Positions 15,477-25,300 of a stretch of DNA of 64,000 nucleotides are shown here, piece by piece. The stretch lies in assembly GCA_018333075.1 (NCBI GenBank), contig BORH01000007.1, positions 62,001 to 126,000 on the forward strand, given 5' to 3'. A model generated the notes under the pieces. The model saw nothing but the letters and a program-made list of their open reading frames with translations, was not told the DNA's origin and ran no database searches. A program made the translations under genes and the position numbers. Origin of the DNA: Heyndrickxia sporothermodurans. GTDB lineage: Bacteria > Bacillota > Bacilli > Bacillales > Bacillaceae_C. Each line of letters starts with the position of its first letter. Position 1 is the stretch's first letter.

Positions 15477-15965
15477 TTATTTTTTGTTTCTGATCGAGTG
15501 GAACAGATCTCTTTCATAATTAATGAAATGAATTAAACTGTTTCGACCTCTTTCGACTTGTCTTTTTAATGATTTTCTTGAGCAGTTTAACTCCATTTGT
15601 AGTCCGTTTCTGAATAAAATGTAGTCTCTTTTGGATTTTTTTATGTATGTTTCAATGTGGTCTGGAAATATCCATTTGCAGTGGTAGTCTTTAGGAGATA
15701 TCGTTGGAATCGCATAAAGCATTTCAATTGGGCAAATAACTAAAGGAGTTTTTCTATCGTAGTCAAATGCTTTGCGAACAGCATTAATTCTTCCTCGGTA
15801 GTCAGTACATTTTCTCTCACAGGCTTCTTCTAGAAGTTGCATCACCGTCTGTTTGCTGTAAAAAATTCCTCTCACATCAAAAATTTTTACGTTAAATTCT
15901 GGATGATCCATTGCTTCAATTCCCATCGACTGTTTCGAAACAACATAATTGTCTACCTTATTCAA
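15477..15965 (-). CDS. ComK-family competence transcription factor
   Basis: 162 residues. It follows ComK through the core: CTDYRGRINAVRKAFDY aligns with the AGRKAGTYEV region, PLVICPIEMLYAIPTISP with the hydrophobic PSNQIFLFPTLS region, then CKWIF, and FRNGLQMELNCSRKSLKRQV with FSNGKTMELPISYNSFENQV. ComK is the master activator of DNA-uptake genes in Bacillus. The protein is shorter than B. subtilis ComK (192), lacking part of the C-terminus, so it may be a paralogue. It is transcribed away from a sigma-factor gene, and the shared 277-bp intergenic region carries two inverted repeats. Confidence 0.75.
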   Translation of the reverse strand: MNKVDNYVVSKQSMGIEAMDHPEFNVKIFDVRGIFYSKQTVMQLLEEACERKCTDYRGRINAVRKAFDYDRKTPLVICPIEMLYAIPTISPKDYHCKWIFPDHIETYIKKSKRDYILFRNGLQMELNCSRKSLKRQVERGRNSLIHFINYERDLFHSIRNKK

Positions 15966-16071
15966 GTAGTAGCTCCTCCTTCCTATTAATATAGGTCTAT
16001 CATACTATTAATCCCATCGAATTTCCATACTTCTTTCAAAATTTTTAAAAATAAGTAAAATTATGCTTTTT

Positions 16072-16145
16072 TGCACGTTTTGTCGGTTAAAACGTGCATT
16101 ATCATACAAAAAATACACGTTTCGATTCATATGTCGTTCGAAACG
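16072..16145. promoter_or_regulatory. Two inverted repeats between divergent comK-like and sigma genes
   Basis: TGCACGTTTT, 7 bases, AAAACGTGCA (16072-16098) is a perfect 10-bp inverted repeat. CGTTTCG, 14 bases, CGAAACG (16118-16145) is a related second one sharing the CGTTT core. They probably serve as operators or activator sites for one or both genes. Confidence 0.55.
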
Positions 16146-16242
16146 CTCATTATTGTGATTAGATTGAAAATTCATTTCCCACTAAGATAGAGACACCCCG
16201 GGAATATAAAGGAAAGCGCGCTTATCCGGAAAGGCTTTTCAA

Positions 16243-16713
16243 GTGGAAGATTTTCAAGGGACCGTAGAGAAATATGAACCGATGATTTATCAAATTATGC
16301 ATTCCCTGCACATTTACAAAAACCATGATGAATTTTATCAAATTGGCCTGATTGCTCTTTGGGAGGCAAGTGAGCGATTTGTCGAAGGAAAAGGTGCTTT
16401 TTCCAGTTTTGCCTATGCCACGATTAAAGGACGATTGCTTACCGAATTGACGAGGTCAAAAAAGCGAGAAGAACGAAATACGTTTCCAGATGAACAGTTT
16501 TGGGAATATCAAATCGATCCAGCTAAGGAACCGATGGAGCTTGCAACCTTACTCTCTTATTGTGACCGCCTGACAGTAAAGCAAAAGAAATGGGTCATCA
16601 TGACCTTCTATTTCGGTATGGGTACAAGTGAAATTGCTGCCACAGAAGAGGTTTCCCCTTCCGCAGTCAAAAAATGGCGAAAGAATGCAATGGAAAGACT
16701 GAGGACGAATTAA
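16243..16713 (+). CDS. Sigma-70 family RNA polymerase sigma factor, SigH/competence-like
   Basis: 156 residues. The start is GTG with GGAAAGG eight bases upstream. Region 2 is visible at about residues 9-75 (YEPMIYQIMHSLHIYKNHDE, then AFSSFAYATIKGRLL, a -10 recognition and melting segment). Region 4 helix-turn-helix lies at about 105-153 (TSEIAATEEVSPSAVKKWRK). It lacks regions 1 and 3, like small alternative sigma factors of the SigH/ComX group. Its divergence from a comK-like gene suggests a competence or stress role, which is inference. Confidence 0.8.
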   Translation: MEDFQGTVEKYEPMIYQIMHSLHIYKNHDEFYQIGLIALWEASERFVEGKGAFSSFAYATIKGRLLTELTRSKKREERNTFPDEQFWEYQIDPAKEPMELATLLSYCDRLTVKQKKWVIMTFYFGMGTSEIAATEEVSPSAVKKWRKNAMERLRTN

Positions 16714-16721
16714 CACAAATA

Positions 16722-16746
16722 GTGCCAGGATTCCGGTACCTGGCAC
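16722..16746 (+). terminator. Terminator after the sigma factor gene
   Basis: GTGCCAGG and CCTGGCAC pair around nine bases, followed by CTTTCTTC. Confidence 0.8.
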
Positions 16747-16875
16747 CTTTCTTCATGAAAATGGAATTTTACTTGTGGATGGATTTCGTAAACGAACATT
16801 ATATATGTGAGGCAAACATATTCTATTAGAAGTGGTTCATGATGATGGCTCTGTGTGGATATTATGTACTGATTG

Positions 16876-17037
16876 TTACGAGTTCTGTAGCTTTAATAAA
16901 ACATCCAACTTAACTTCAATCCTATTTAATCGTTCCTCTAAATCTTGTATTCTCATTTCCTTATAAAGAACATTATTTTCGATTTGTTTTTTCGGCAGCA
17001 TCGTTTGATAATGAGCTTCTACCTTTTTTGAGTTCAT
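16876..17037 (-). CDS. Small coiled-coil hypothetical protein
   Basis: 53 residues from the ATG at 17037, chosen because AAAGGAG lies seven bases upstream. The C-terminal half is a heptad-like helix (LEERLNRIEVKLDVLLKL). No known family recognised. It stands alone between genes on the other strand. Confidence 0.55.
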   Translation of the reverse strand: MNSKKVEAHYQTMLPKKQIENNVLYKEMRIQDLEERLNRIEVKLDVLLKLQNS

Positions 17038-17228
17038 ATCAAGTCTCCTTTCTATCATTTGTTCGTAATAAAGAACCTATTAAAATTGTATGCTTTTTCC
17101 CCCTTTTTGACAAGGAAAATTTTACAGACTACGACTAGGGACTGAACCGAAACTCATACTAAAGACTATTATCCAGGAAATGAATATTGGTTAAAATTTA
17201 CAAGATTAATTGATTAGGAGATTTTTAA

Positions 17229-18119
17229 ATGAAGTTGAAGCAAATATTTATTTTTATTATAGCACTTCTACTTTTATTTGAATGGATTAGTGCCTATTTT
17301 ATAGGTGGTCTATTCGGTGTAGTAAGTTGGTGGGGAATTATTGGAGGCAGTATTTTAGGAGTTATACTATCTTTTATATGCTTTATCACTTTTCTTCTCA
17401 AATTAGTTAGACGTAAAAAAATATCAAGCTCCTCTATTATTCTATTTCTATTATTTCTCATCATGGCATGGCCAGCTTGTTGGTTATTATCCATAGGCAA
17501 TTTACCTTATCCAGCCAAAATTGATTCGACCAAGCCTACCGTTTCAATAGAACTTCCCTTTAAGGAATCTGTAACAGTTGGATGGGGAGGAAATCAGATA
17601 GAAACAAATAAACCACATGTTCTTGTTCCAAATGAAAGATGGGCATATGATTTCATTATGGAGCCCCATTCTCTTAAGAGTAAAAAGCTTAATGATTATG
17701 GAATCTATAATAAAGAAATTATTTCACCAGTAAAGGGAACGATCGTTGGAGCCTATGATCAGGAAAAAGATATTACTCTTGGAACAGAAAACAATGACAC
17801 AATGGCGGGAAACTATATATACATAAAAATAGAAGAAACAGGAACCTATTTAGTTTTAGCACATATTAAACAGAATTCGATTCTTGTGAAGAATGTGCAA
17901 GCCGTAGATGTGGGTACTCCTTTAGCCAAAGTAGGGAATTCAGGTTCTACCAGTGAACCACATTTACATATCCATCATCAAAGACAAAACCCAGCAACCA
18001 CAAGCATGTATTTAAGTGAAGGACTTCCCCTTTACTTTCATAACATAAATGGAAGCTCTATGCCGATTGGCGGAGAACATGGCGAGGTTATCTCTCCAAA
18101 AAAGGAAGCTATACAGTGA
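17229..18119 (+). CDS. Membrane-anchored M23 (LytM-type) peptidase-like protein
   Basis: 296 residues: about three N-terminal membrane spans (residues 4-90), then an extracellular M23 beta-fold. The motif region reads ERWAYDF where HxxxD is usual, so the first zinc-ligand histidine is replaced by arginine. The later ligands remain: LAHIKQNSI and HLHIHHQ near residues 251-257. Repeat elements such as SPVKGTIVG and NYIYIKIEETGTYLVLAH are typical. It may be a divergent or inactive endopeptidase. A weak AGGAG site precedes the ATG, and its own terminator follows. Confidence 0.75.
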   Translation: MKLKQIFIFIIALLLLFEWISAYFIGGLFGVVSWWGIIGGSILGVILSFICFITFLLKLVRRKKISSSSIILFLLFLIMAWPACWLLSIGNLPYPAKIDSTKPTVSIELPFKESVTVGWGGNQIETNKPHVLVPNERWAYDFIMEPHSLKSKKLNDYGIYNKEIISPVKGTIVGAYDQEKDITLGTENNDTMAGNYIYIKIEETGTYLVLAHIKQNSILVKNVQAVDVGTPLAKVGNSGSTSEPHLHIHHQRQNPATTSMYLSEGLPLYFHNINGSSMPIGGEHGEVISPKKEAIQ

Positions 18120-18128
18120 CAATAAATA

Positions 18129-18158
18129 GATGGTGTGAGATTGGATTCTCATACCATC
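18129..18158 (+). terminator. Terminator after the M23-family gene
   Basis: GATGGTGTGAGA and TCTCATACCATC pair with one mismatch, then TTTTCTT. Confidence 0.85.
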
Positions 18159-18214
18159 TTTTCTTATTCCTCTTTATAACAGTTTGAATTAATGAACAAA
18201 TTTTTGTTGCTCAT

Positions 18215-18263
18215 TATATCATTAAATGATATATTATTTTTAGATATATCATTTAATGATATA
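18215..18263. promoter_or_regulatory. Twin 19-bp palindromes, PadR operator candidate
   Basis: TATATCATTAAATGATATA (18215-18233) and its complement-identical partner TATATCATTTAATGATATA (18245-18263) have centres 30 bp apart, about three helical turns. They lie immediately upstream of the PadR gene, whose ribosome-binding site starts three bases later. Autoregulation is the likely role. Confidence 0.7.
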
Positions 18264-18278
18264 AAGCGAGGTAATTAC

Positions 18279-18593
18279 ATGAAGTCATTAGATCAATTAA
18301 CAGATTCAGTTTTTTACATCATGGCAGGATTTATCAAGCCTAGACATGGTTACGCGGTGATGAATTTAGTTGAGGAAATTACAGAAGGTCAAGTGGTGAT
18401 TGGGCCAGCATCGTTATACACGATCATAAAAAAATTAATGAATGAATCATATATTGAGCTTTATGATGATTCAGATTCAAGAAGGAAAATTTATGTATTA
18501 ACAAGCAAAGGAAGAGACGTATTATTGCATGATATTGAAAGACGTAAAAAGATGGTGGAATTTGCGGAACAAGGCTTAAAGGGGGATATATAA
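18279..18593 (+). CDS. PadR-family transcriptional regulator
   Basis: 104 residues from the ATG at 18279, with GCGAGGT upstream. A longer frame from 18192 would cover the operator palindromes and is unlikely. The winged-helix core is clear: HGYAVMNLVEEITEGQVVIGP, then ASLYTIIKKLMNESYIE and RRKIYVLTSKGRDVL. It is of the short PadR-s2 type. The gene is followed without a gap by a DUF2812 membrane protein, the usual partner, so the two form an autoregulated operon. Confidence 0.88.
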   Translation: MKSLDQLTDSVFYIMAGFIKPRHGYAVMNLVEEITEGQVVIGPASLYTIIKKLMNESYIELYDDSDSRRKIYVLTSKGRDVLLHDIERRKKMVEFAEQGLKGDI

Positions 18594-19130
18594 ATGGAGG
18601 AAACAAAGTATATTGTATCGAATGGAATTGCATTTTTAGAAAAGAAGGATTTAAAGATGTTACGCAAGCAAGCAGCAAATGGGTGGATTGTAAAGAGATA
18701 TAAAAAGTTGGGATATGAATTAGAAAAAGGGAAACCAGAGGACGTGACTTTTAGTATCGATATTCGGAAATTAAAAGAAGAAGAGTTAGACGAATATATT
18801 GAGTTATTTGAGTCAGCTGGGTGGACACATATATGTTCGCAGCATGATATGCATTTATTTAAAGCGTTGCCTGGTACGAAACCGATTTATACAGATAAAG
18901 AATCGAAGGTGGAAAAGTTGGAGCGTCTTCAAAAATCGGTTGGTCCTGCTGCAGCCATGACCTCGTGTGCTATGGTTGGAAGTTACATCGTACATGAGAT
19001 CACATCTGGTACGCTTAGCGACGTATTTAATGTGATATTTTTGATATCGATTGTCGTCGCAGTACCAATGATAGCCACTTTTTTAGCAACGATTTATCAT
19101 TCCATAAAGGTAAAAATGGCTAATAAGTAA
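18594..19130 (+). CDS. DUF2812 membrane protein, PadR partner
   Basis: 178 residues. The N-terminal soluble DUF2812 domain has the usual pattern (KQAANGWIVKRYKKLGYELE, then FSIDIRKLKEEELDEYIELF, ESAGWTHICSQHDMHLFKA). It is followed by two membrane spans (about 118-140 and 148-170). It begins directly after the PadR stop, with GGGGGATAT upstream. Biochemical function is unknown; the family is nearly always paired with PadR regulators. Confidence 0.85.
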   Translation: MEETKYIVSNGIAFLEKKDLKMLRKQAANGWIVKRYKKLGYELEKGKPEDVTFSIDIRKLKEEELDEYIELFESAGWTHICSQHDMHLFKALPGTKPIYTDKESKVEKLERLQKSVGPAAAMTSCAMVGSYIVHEITSGTLSDVFNVIFLISIVVAVPMIATFLATIYHSIKVKMANK

Positions 19131-19214
19131 GAATAGCAGTTAGCAATCGTAAAGTAACATTGAATTTTTGTAACCCATCATTCACAATAGACGTCTAATC
19201 CAAGAAAAAGGAGA

Positions 19215-19526
19215 ATGATGATGAAACGTTACGTATATTCGATTGTTATTTTGTTCTTGCTAGTTGTTGGATGCAGTCATTCTAAGGAAGAAGTGAAAGG
19301 CGAAATTGATATAGGTGGAAAAATTATCGAAATAGATGCTAGAAGCAATCGAGTGTTAATAGAGGATAACAAAAGCCTAAAAATTTGGGTGCTATTACCT
19401 GAGCATATTGATATCAGCAAATACTCGATAGGTGATGAAGTCGTCGTTTGGACTAAAACAATCCAAGAATCCAATCCTGCCCAGACAAAAGCATTAAATA
19501 TTGAAAAATTAGTGTCCAATGAATGA
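19215..19526 (+). CDS. Small lipoprotein with an OB-like domain (YobA/DUF3221-like)
   Basis: 103 residues. The lipobox LVVGC gives cysteine at residue 20; the mature domain of about 80 residues reads IGGKIIEIDARSNRVLIED and SIGDEVVVWT, an OB-like small beta barrel. Three consecutive ATGs occur; with AAAGGAG upstream the third (19221) has the best spacing. The 3' end overlaps the convergent gene by 18 bases. Confidence 0.7.
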   Translation: MMMKRYVYSIVILFLLVVGCSHSKEEVKGEIDIGGKIIEIDARSNRVLIEDNKSLKIWVLLPEHIDISKYSIGDEVVVWTKTIQESNPAQTKALNIEKLVSNE

Positions 19527-20120
19527 ACGGATCTGCTTGATCCCCTTGTCAACAGATGTCTCAATATAACCAACAATCTGTTCAAAAGTAAAAACAGTTA
19601 ATAGCTGTTCCAAATGCTTTGGATCAAAATTCATATCTTCTATTACATAAGGAATTAACTCTTGTACATCCTTTGCTGTCACTTCTTCCAAATCCATCAT
19701 AGCGCCACCTTGCTGCAATGCATCCATTAATTCAGCAGTTAATCCGTAATGAGTCAGAAGCTTTCCATTTAATAAGCGAAAATCCTGATGATACAGCTCA
19801 AAAATCATTGGGTCATTGTCCATCCGATTTTTTAGCCATGGTAAATAAAACCCCTTTAGCCACAAATCATCCGCAACAAGATGAGAATAATAGCCTAATA
19901 TATAGTGAGAATGCTTATGTACATCATACTTATGAAGGAATTGTTCAAAATCAATACTTCTCGAATAATCACTTACATCTCCCATATAGAAATGTGATAT
20001 TTCCTTAGGAGAAACCGCATCTGGAGCAATTCCTCCTAATAAAAATGACGTTTTATCCTGGAGTGACAAACTCTCTGCCATACGATTTGCGATAATTAAG
20101 TGCATAATTATTGAACCCAT
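19509..20120 (-). CDS. Zinc-dependent phospholipase C-like domain protein
   Basis: 203 residues. The pattern of zinc-dependent phospholipase C/S1-P1-like proteins is visible: MHLIIANRMAE near the start, LLGGIAPDAVSP, SHFYMGD, KHSHYILGYYSHLVADDLW near residues 69-88. The histidines and aspartates at these points would bind metal. There is no signal peptide, so it is probably cytoplasmic. Substrate unknown. GGAGGGGGAGC precedes the start. Confidence 0.7.
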   Translation of the reverse strand: MGSIIMHLIIANRMAESLSLQDKTSFLLGGIAPDAVSPKEISHFYMGDVSDYSRSIDFEQFLHKYDVHKHSHYILGYYSHLVADDLWLKGFYLPWLKNRMDNDPMIFELYHQDFRLLNGKLLTHYGLTAELMDALQQGGAMMDLEEVTAKDVQELIPYVIEDMNFDPKHLEQLLTVFTFEQIVGYIETSVDKGIKQIRSFIGH

Positions 20121-20192
20121 TGCTCCCCCTCCTCACTAATTTTCACTATATTACCATTTTTATGATATATTAACAAAGTGCTAATTGATCGA

Positions 20193-21810
20193 TTTAGCTG
20201 TTCTATTGCTGTTATCTATGTTTCTCTGGTGAAATATTATGTTCTCGGCAGATAAAGTAATTGTAAAGATAAAAAATCTAAAAAAGATGGAGATATTTTT
20301 AAAATTGCGGAGATAAAGTATTAAATTGGGAGATATCGTATGATTATTGATGAAATATCATTTTTACTGGAGATAAGTAATAGAAGGAACACCTATAACT
20401 TTCGTCAAAGGAGGAAATGGGAGTGAAATGTTTTAAATAGCTGCTCTATTGCTGTTATCTCCGTTTCTCGGCTGAAATATCAAATTCTTAGCAGATAAAG
20501 GAATTGCAAAGATGAAATAACTAAAAAAGATGGAGATATCTTTTACTTTTCAGGAGATATTTTTTTAAATTGCGGAGATAAAGTAAGAAATTGTGGAGAT
20601 ACAGCATGATTACTGATGAAATATCATTTTTACTGGAGATAAGTAATAGAAGGAACACCTCTCATCCCTCTTAACTATTCCCTTAACTTTCATCAAAGGA
20701 GGAAATCGGAGTGAAATGTTTTAAATAGCTGCTCTATTGCTGTTATCTCTGTTTCTTGGCTGAAATATCACATACTCGGCAGATAAAGGCATTTCAAAGA
20801 TGAAAAATCTAAAAAAGATGGAGATATCTTTTACCTTTCAGGAGATAACTTTTAAAATTGCGGAGATATCGTATGATTACTGATGAAATATCATTTTTAC
20901 TGAAGATAAGTAATAGAAGGAACACCTCTCATCCCTCATAACTTTTCCCTTAACTTTCATCAAAGGAGGAAATCGGAGTGAAATGTTTTAAATAGCTGCT
21001 CTATTGCTGTTATCTCCGTTTCTTGGCTGAAATATTACATTCTCGGCAGATAAAGTAATTGTAAAGATAAAAAATCTAAAAAAGATGGAGATATCTTTTA
21101 CTTTTCAGGAGATATTTTTTAAAATTGCGGAGATAAAGTAAGAAATTGCGGAGATATCGTATGATTACTGATGAAATATCATTTTTACTGGAGATAAGTA
21201 ATAGAAGGAACCTCTCATCCCTCATAACTATTCCCTTAACTTTCATCAACGGAGGAAATGGGAGTGAAATGTTTTAAATAGCTATTCTATTGCTGTTATC
21301 TCCGTTTCTCGGCTGAAATATCACATTCTCGGTAGATAAATTAATTGCATAGATGAAAAAACTAAAAAAGATGGAGATATCTTTTACTTTTCAGGAGATA
21401 ACTTTTAAAATTGCGGAGATAAAGTAAGAAATTGTGGAGATACAGCATGATTATTGATAAAATATCTTTTTTACTGGAGATAAGTAATAGAAGGAACACT
21501 TAATCATTCCTCATACTATTATCTTACCTTTCATCAAAGGAGGAAATGGGTTTCAAATAGCTGTTCTATTGCTGTTATATCCGTTTCTCGGCTGAAATAT
21601 CAAATTGTCCGCAGATAAAGTAATTGCATAGATGAAAAAACTAAAAAAGATAGAGATGTCTTTTACTTTTCAGGAGATAACTTTTAAAATTGCGGAGATA
21701 TCGCAAGATTATTGATGAAATAGCATTTTTACTATAGATAAGTAATAGAAGGAACACCTAATCATTCCTCATAACGATTCCCTTAACTTTCATCAAAGGA
21801 GGAAATCGGA
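20193..21810 (+). repeat. Six tandem ~280-bp units rich in GGAGATA, each ending in an RBS and start codon
   Basis: Units begin at CTATTGCTGTTATCT (20203, 20446, 20734, 21001, 21287, 21566), with spacings of 243-288 bp. Each holds one inverted TATCTCC-like site, one GCAGATA and about three to five GGAGATA motifs. It closes with AAAGGAGGAAATSGGAGTG. In four of the first five units this is followed by GTGAAATGTTTTAAATAG, a five-codon frame (MKCFK stop). In the fifth, the stretch is altered. The sixth runs into the real lipoprotein gene at 21811. The array therefore looks like tandem duplication of that gene's entire 5' region. Confidence 0.85.
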
Positions 21811-22286
21811 GTGAAATGCTTTAAAGCCATATTCATTAGCTTATTATTTTTTTCGTCCTCACTGCATGTAGCGAAAAGAATACATCTACTGAAACCAATA
21901 AATCAAAAGTACATCGTAATCAATCAAAAACTGTAAATGTTTCTTCAACTCAAAATACTGCTGAGGAAGCCACATCTAGTGATTTATATGGTTTTTGGGG
22001 AAACAAGGAATCCTTTATTATCATTTCAAATGCTTCTGAAGGAAAATACAGCTTCGTACAATATATAAAGAATAAAGACGAAGAAAGAATAGGAGATTTT
22101 GTTAACGTCATACCGCCGCAGCAAAATCATTTCAATACCCAATTCGTGAATGGAAAGCAGTCTGGGAAGGAATTCTCAATTGAATTAAACAAGAAAAAAG
22201 AGCAATTAACGATTATGATGAATAATAAATCGACTGTATATAAGGCGACAGATTTAATGCCTAAAGAGTATTTTAACAAAAAATAA
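21811..22286 (+). pseudogene. Lipoprotein gene with a frameshift in a T7 run
   Basis: GTG start with GGAGG eight bases upstream; MKCFKAIFISLLFF then shifts frame at seven Ts. One additional T would give a continuous frame with the lipobox LTAC (cysteine near residue 20) and about 138 more residues (YGFWGNKESFIIISNASEGK region) to the stop at 22286. The mature protein has no recognised family. The frameshift may be real loss, phase variation or a sequencing error. Confidence 0.75.
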
Positions 22287-22307
22287 GCAGACAAGATTTC
22301 TGCTTAT
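22283..22307. terminator. Bidirectional terminator
   Basis: ATAAGCAGA and TCTGCTTAT pair around seven bases, then TTTTTTG. It lies between the convergent lipoprotein and RND pump genes. Confidence 0.85.
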
Positions 22308-22324
22308 TTTTTGTTTCTATTTTT

Positions 22325-25300
22325 TTATCTACTGACAAGTACTATAGGTTTTCTTTCTAGTAAGCGATCCTTTTCATGTACAGGCTTCCACATCCAATAA
22401 TATAAAACGGGTATCACTAATAAACTTGTTAAAGTAGACGTAATGAGTCCCCCAACAACGACCAATCCTAAAGATTGGGAGATAAGCGTATCACTCTGTC
22501 CGGAAAAGGCAAGTGGTAGTAAAGTAAATACTGTTGTTGCTGCTGTCATTAAAACAGGGCGAACACGACTAGCTGTGCCTTGTATTACAACGGTATATAA
22601 GTCTTTTCCTTTCCTTCTTAATCGTTCCATACGATCGACGAGGACAATGCCATTTGTTGCAACAATTCCGATCAACATGACGAGTCCTGCTAATGCGCCA
22701 AGATTCCAGGATTGCCGGAAAATAAATAAGAATACTACTGAGCCAATTAATGCGAAAGGCAAGGATGAGAGAACAGCAATAGATCCGCGGATTCCCTTAA
22801 AAACACTTGTTATAATGAGTAAAACGAACAAGATCGATATTACTCCTGCAAAACTTATCGACCATATCATTTGCTGAACTTGCTCTGGGATTCCTCCGAA
22901 TTGTACATGAACACCTTTTGGCAGGTCCAATTTATTGATCATTTCTTTCATCTGTTTTGTGACTCCACCAATATCCTCTGTAAGAATATTCCCTATTACA
23001 ATTGCGATTGGCTCTCCATCTTTTTCACTAATTGCAGTATTTTTGTTTACGTTTAGCTTTGCAATATCATAGAGGTAAATATTTTTTCCGTTATTATTTT
23101 TAAAGGATAGCCTGCCAATTTGTAATAATAGTTCATTACTCGGATCACTGCCTTGGCTAAAGGTTAGGGCCACATCTGACGGTTTGTGAAGTTGGACAGG
23201 AATTACAGATCCCGAATTGATGATTTGGAGATTTTCTTGTTTATTCAATAATGCTTCTACCTTGGCTAATATAGTTTCCTTATCTAATCCTAGATTTGCT
23301 ATTTTTTCCTCATCAAGCTCCACCGTAAAACGTATCTGCTCGCCTTGTTCACCTTCACCATATATTTGCAGTCCCTTAATCGTCTGCATTTTGCTTTTCA
23401 CGACATTTGCAGCCTTCATTAATTCGTTTTGATCGCCTCCAGAAAGAATCAAACGAACTCGGGAATCATCTCCTGTAATCTGTTGATTTGAAACTGTATA
23501 TATCGCATTTGTTGATAACCGTTTCATGTCATCATTAATTTTTGCCATTAAATCGTCCATGTTGACTCCTTGCTTTGGTGTTACATATACATTGGCAACA
23601 TTGGGTTGCTCGATCCAACCACCTGCTTGATCAAAAACATCATCAAAAGTTGGTGTAAATGAGGATCCTATAGATGAAGTGAAAGATTGTATATCCTCAT
23701 GTTTTGCCAATAAGGATTCCAATTCCCTTACTTCTGAATTCATTTGTTCGATGGTCGAGCCTTCTTCACTTTCTATTTGAATGTTAAGGTCCTTTGCATG
23801 TGATCGCGGCAAAACATTAAGTGGAATAAAGAAGGATCCCACTAAAGAAAGGACAAGAGCTACACATAAGCCTGTAAACAGCATCTTCCGCTTTTTCCAT
23901 AGACGTTCAAGAATCGGTTTAAACCATTGTTCCGTCTTCGGCGTATTTGGTGTATAGCGTCGTTCCCAAGTATAGGCAGCATATGGCGGCAACACGATTA
24001 AGGAAAAAAGCAAAGAACATAGCAATGAAATCGTTACAGCCCAGGCAAATCCAAAAAAAGCATCCCCAATCATAGTTCCCGTCATGGTCAGTGGAAGATA
24101 TACCGCGATCGTCGTTAAGGTAGAAGAAACGACTGCTGGAATCATTTCCTTTACAGCAGAACTTAATACGGATAAAGAATATTTCCCGTTTTGTTCTAGT
24201 TTTCGATACATGTTATCTAATACAACAATCGAATCATCTACTACCCTACCCATTGACACAATCAGTCCCGAGGCAGTTAGCAGATTTAACGTAACTCCCA
24301 TCCACTGTAATATGGATACTGTTGCAAGGAAGCAAATAGGCAATGTAAACAGAATGGCCAAAGTGGAACGCCATTCACGGAAAAAAATGAAAACACATAG
24401 TACGGAAAATAAAGCTCCTAGCGTCCCTTCTTTCCACAATCCATTGATTGCGTGAGAGACCGCTTCCCCTTGATCCGTTAGGACATTTATATTAATGTCC
24501 GGATTGGATTTTTGTATTTGCTTTAATTCTGTTTGAACCTTTTCACTCATCTTAGTGATATCAGAAGCTTGAGTTTTATATAGATTTAGTAACACGCTTG
24601 GCTTTGCGTTTGTTCTTGCTATCGTTTCCACTTGAATAAAGCTTTTTTGAATATCTGCGACATCTTTCAACAGAATAGGATTTCCATTTTCTTTTTTCAG
24701 AATGATGTTTTCCAATTGAATTTGATCTTGAGGTGATCCTTCAACATTTAATAAAAGCTGTAGATTTTTCGTTTGAATTTTTCCTTGCGGCCATTCTGCT
24801 GCATTATTTTCCATAACCGTTTTTACGTCATCAAATGTAAGACCATAGGATAATAATTTATTATTATTTAATGTCACTACATAACCTGTTTTGCCATTGC
24901 CCTTCGATTCAATTTTCTTCATACCAGAAATCTGTTCCAGCTTCTTCTGTATGTTTTCTGCATTCATCGCTTCGACATCCTTACCCGTTTTAGATGTCAG
25001 ACTGATTTGTAAGAAAGGAAAGGCATTCGAATCAATTCTTGAAATATCCGGTTTACTAGCATCTAAAGGCAGATCTACCATTTGCAAAGAGGATTTCACA
25101 TTCTTTTCTGCCTCATCCATCTTAATATTTTGTGGAAAGGTTAGACTTAAGAAAAGCCCTTGTGGATAGATAGTAGATTCAATTGTTTGAAGGCTCTCAA
25201 CTTCCTTTAAATTTCTCACCATCTCTTTCATTAATTGTTCCTTCTTGGTTTCGTCTATTAAACCTGATGTTTTCATTGTGATCATCAAGGTAGAATTATT

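Noticed and set aside
20193-21810. CRISPR array
   Set aside because: Units are about 280 bp without short repeats alternating with unique spacers, and there are no cas genes.
22443-25169. Plus-strand frames opposite the RND pump gene
   Set aside because: Antisense shadows of a long, well-supported coding sequence.
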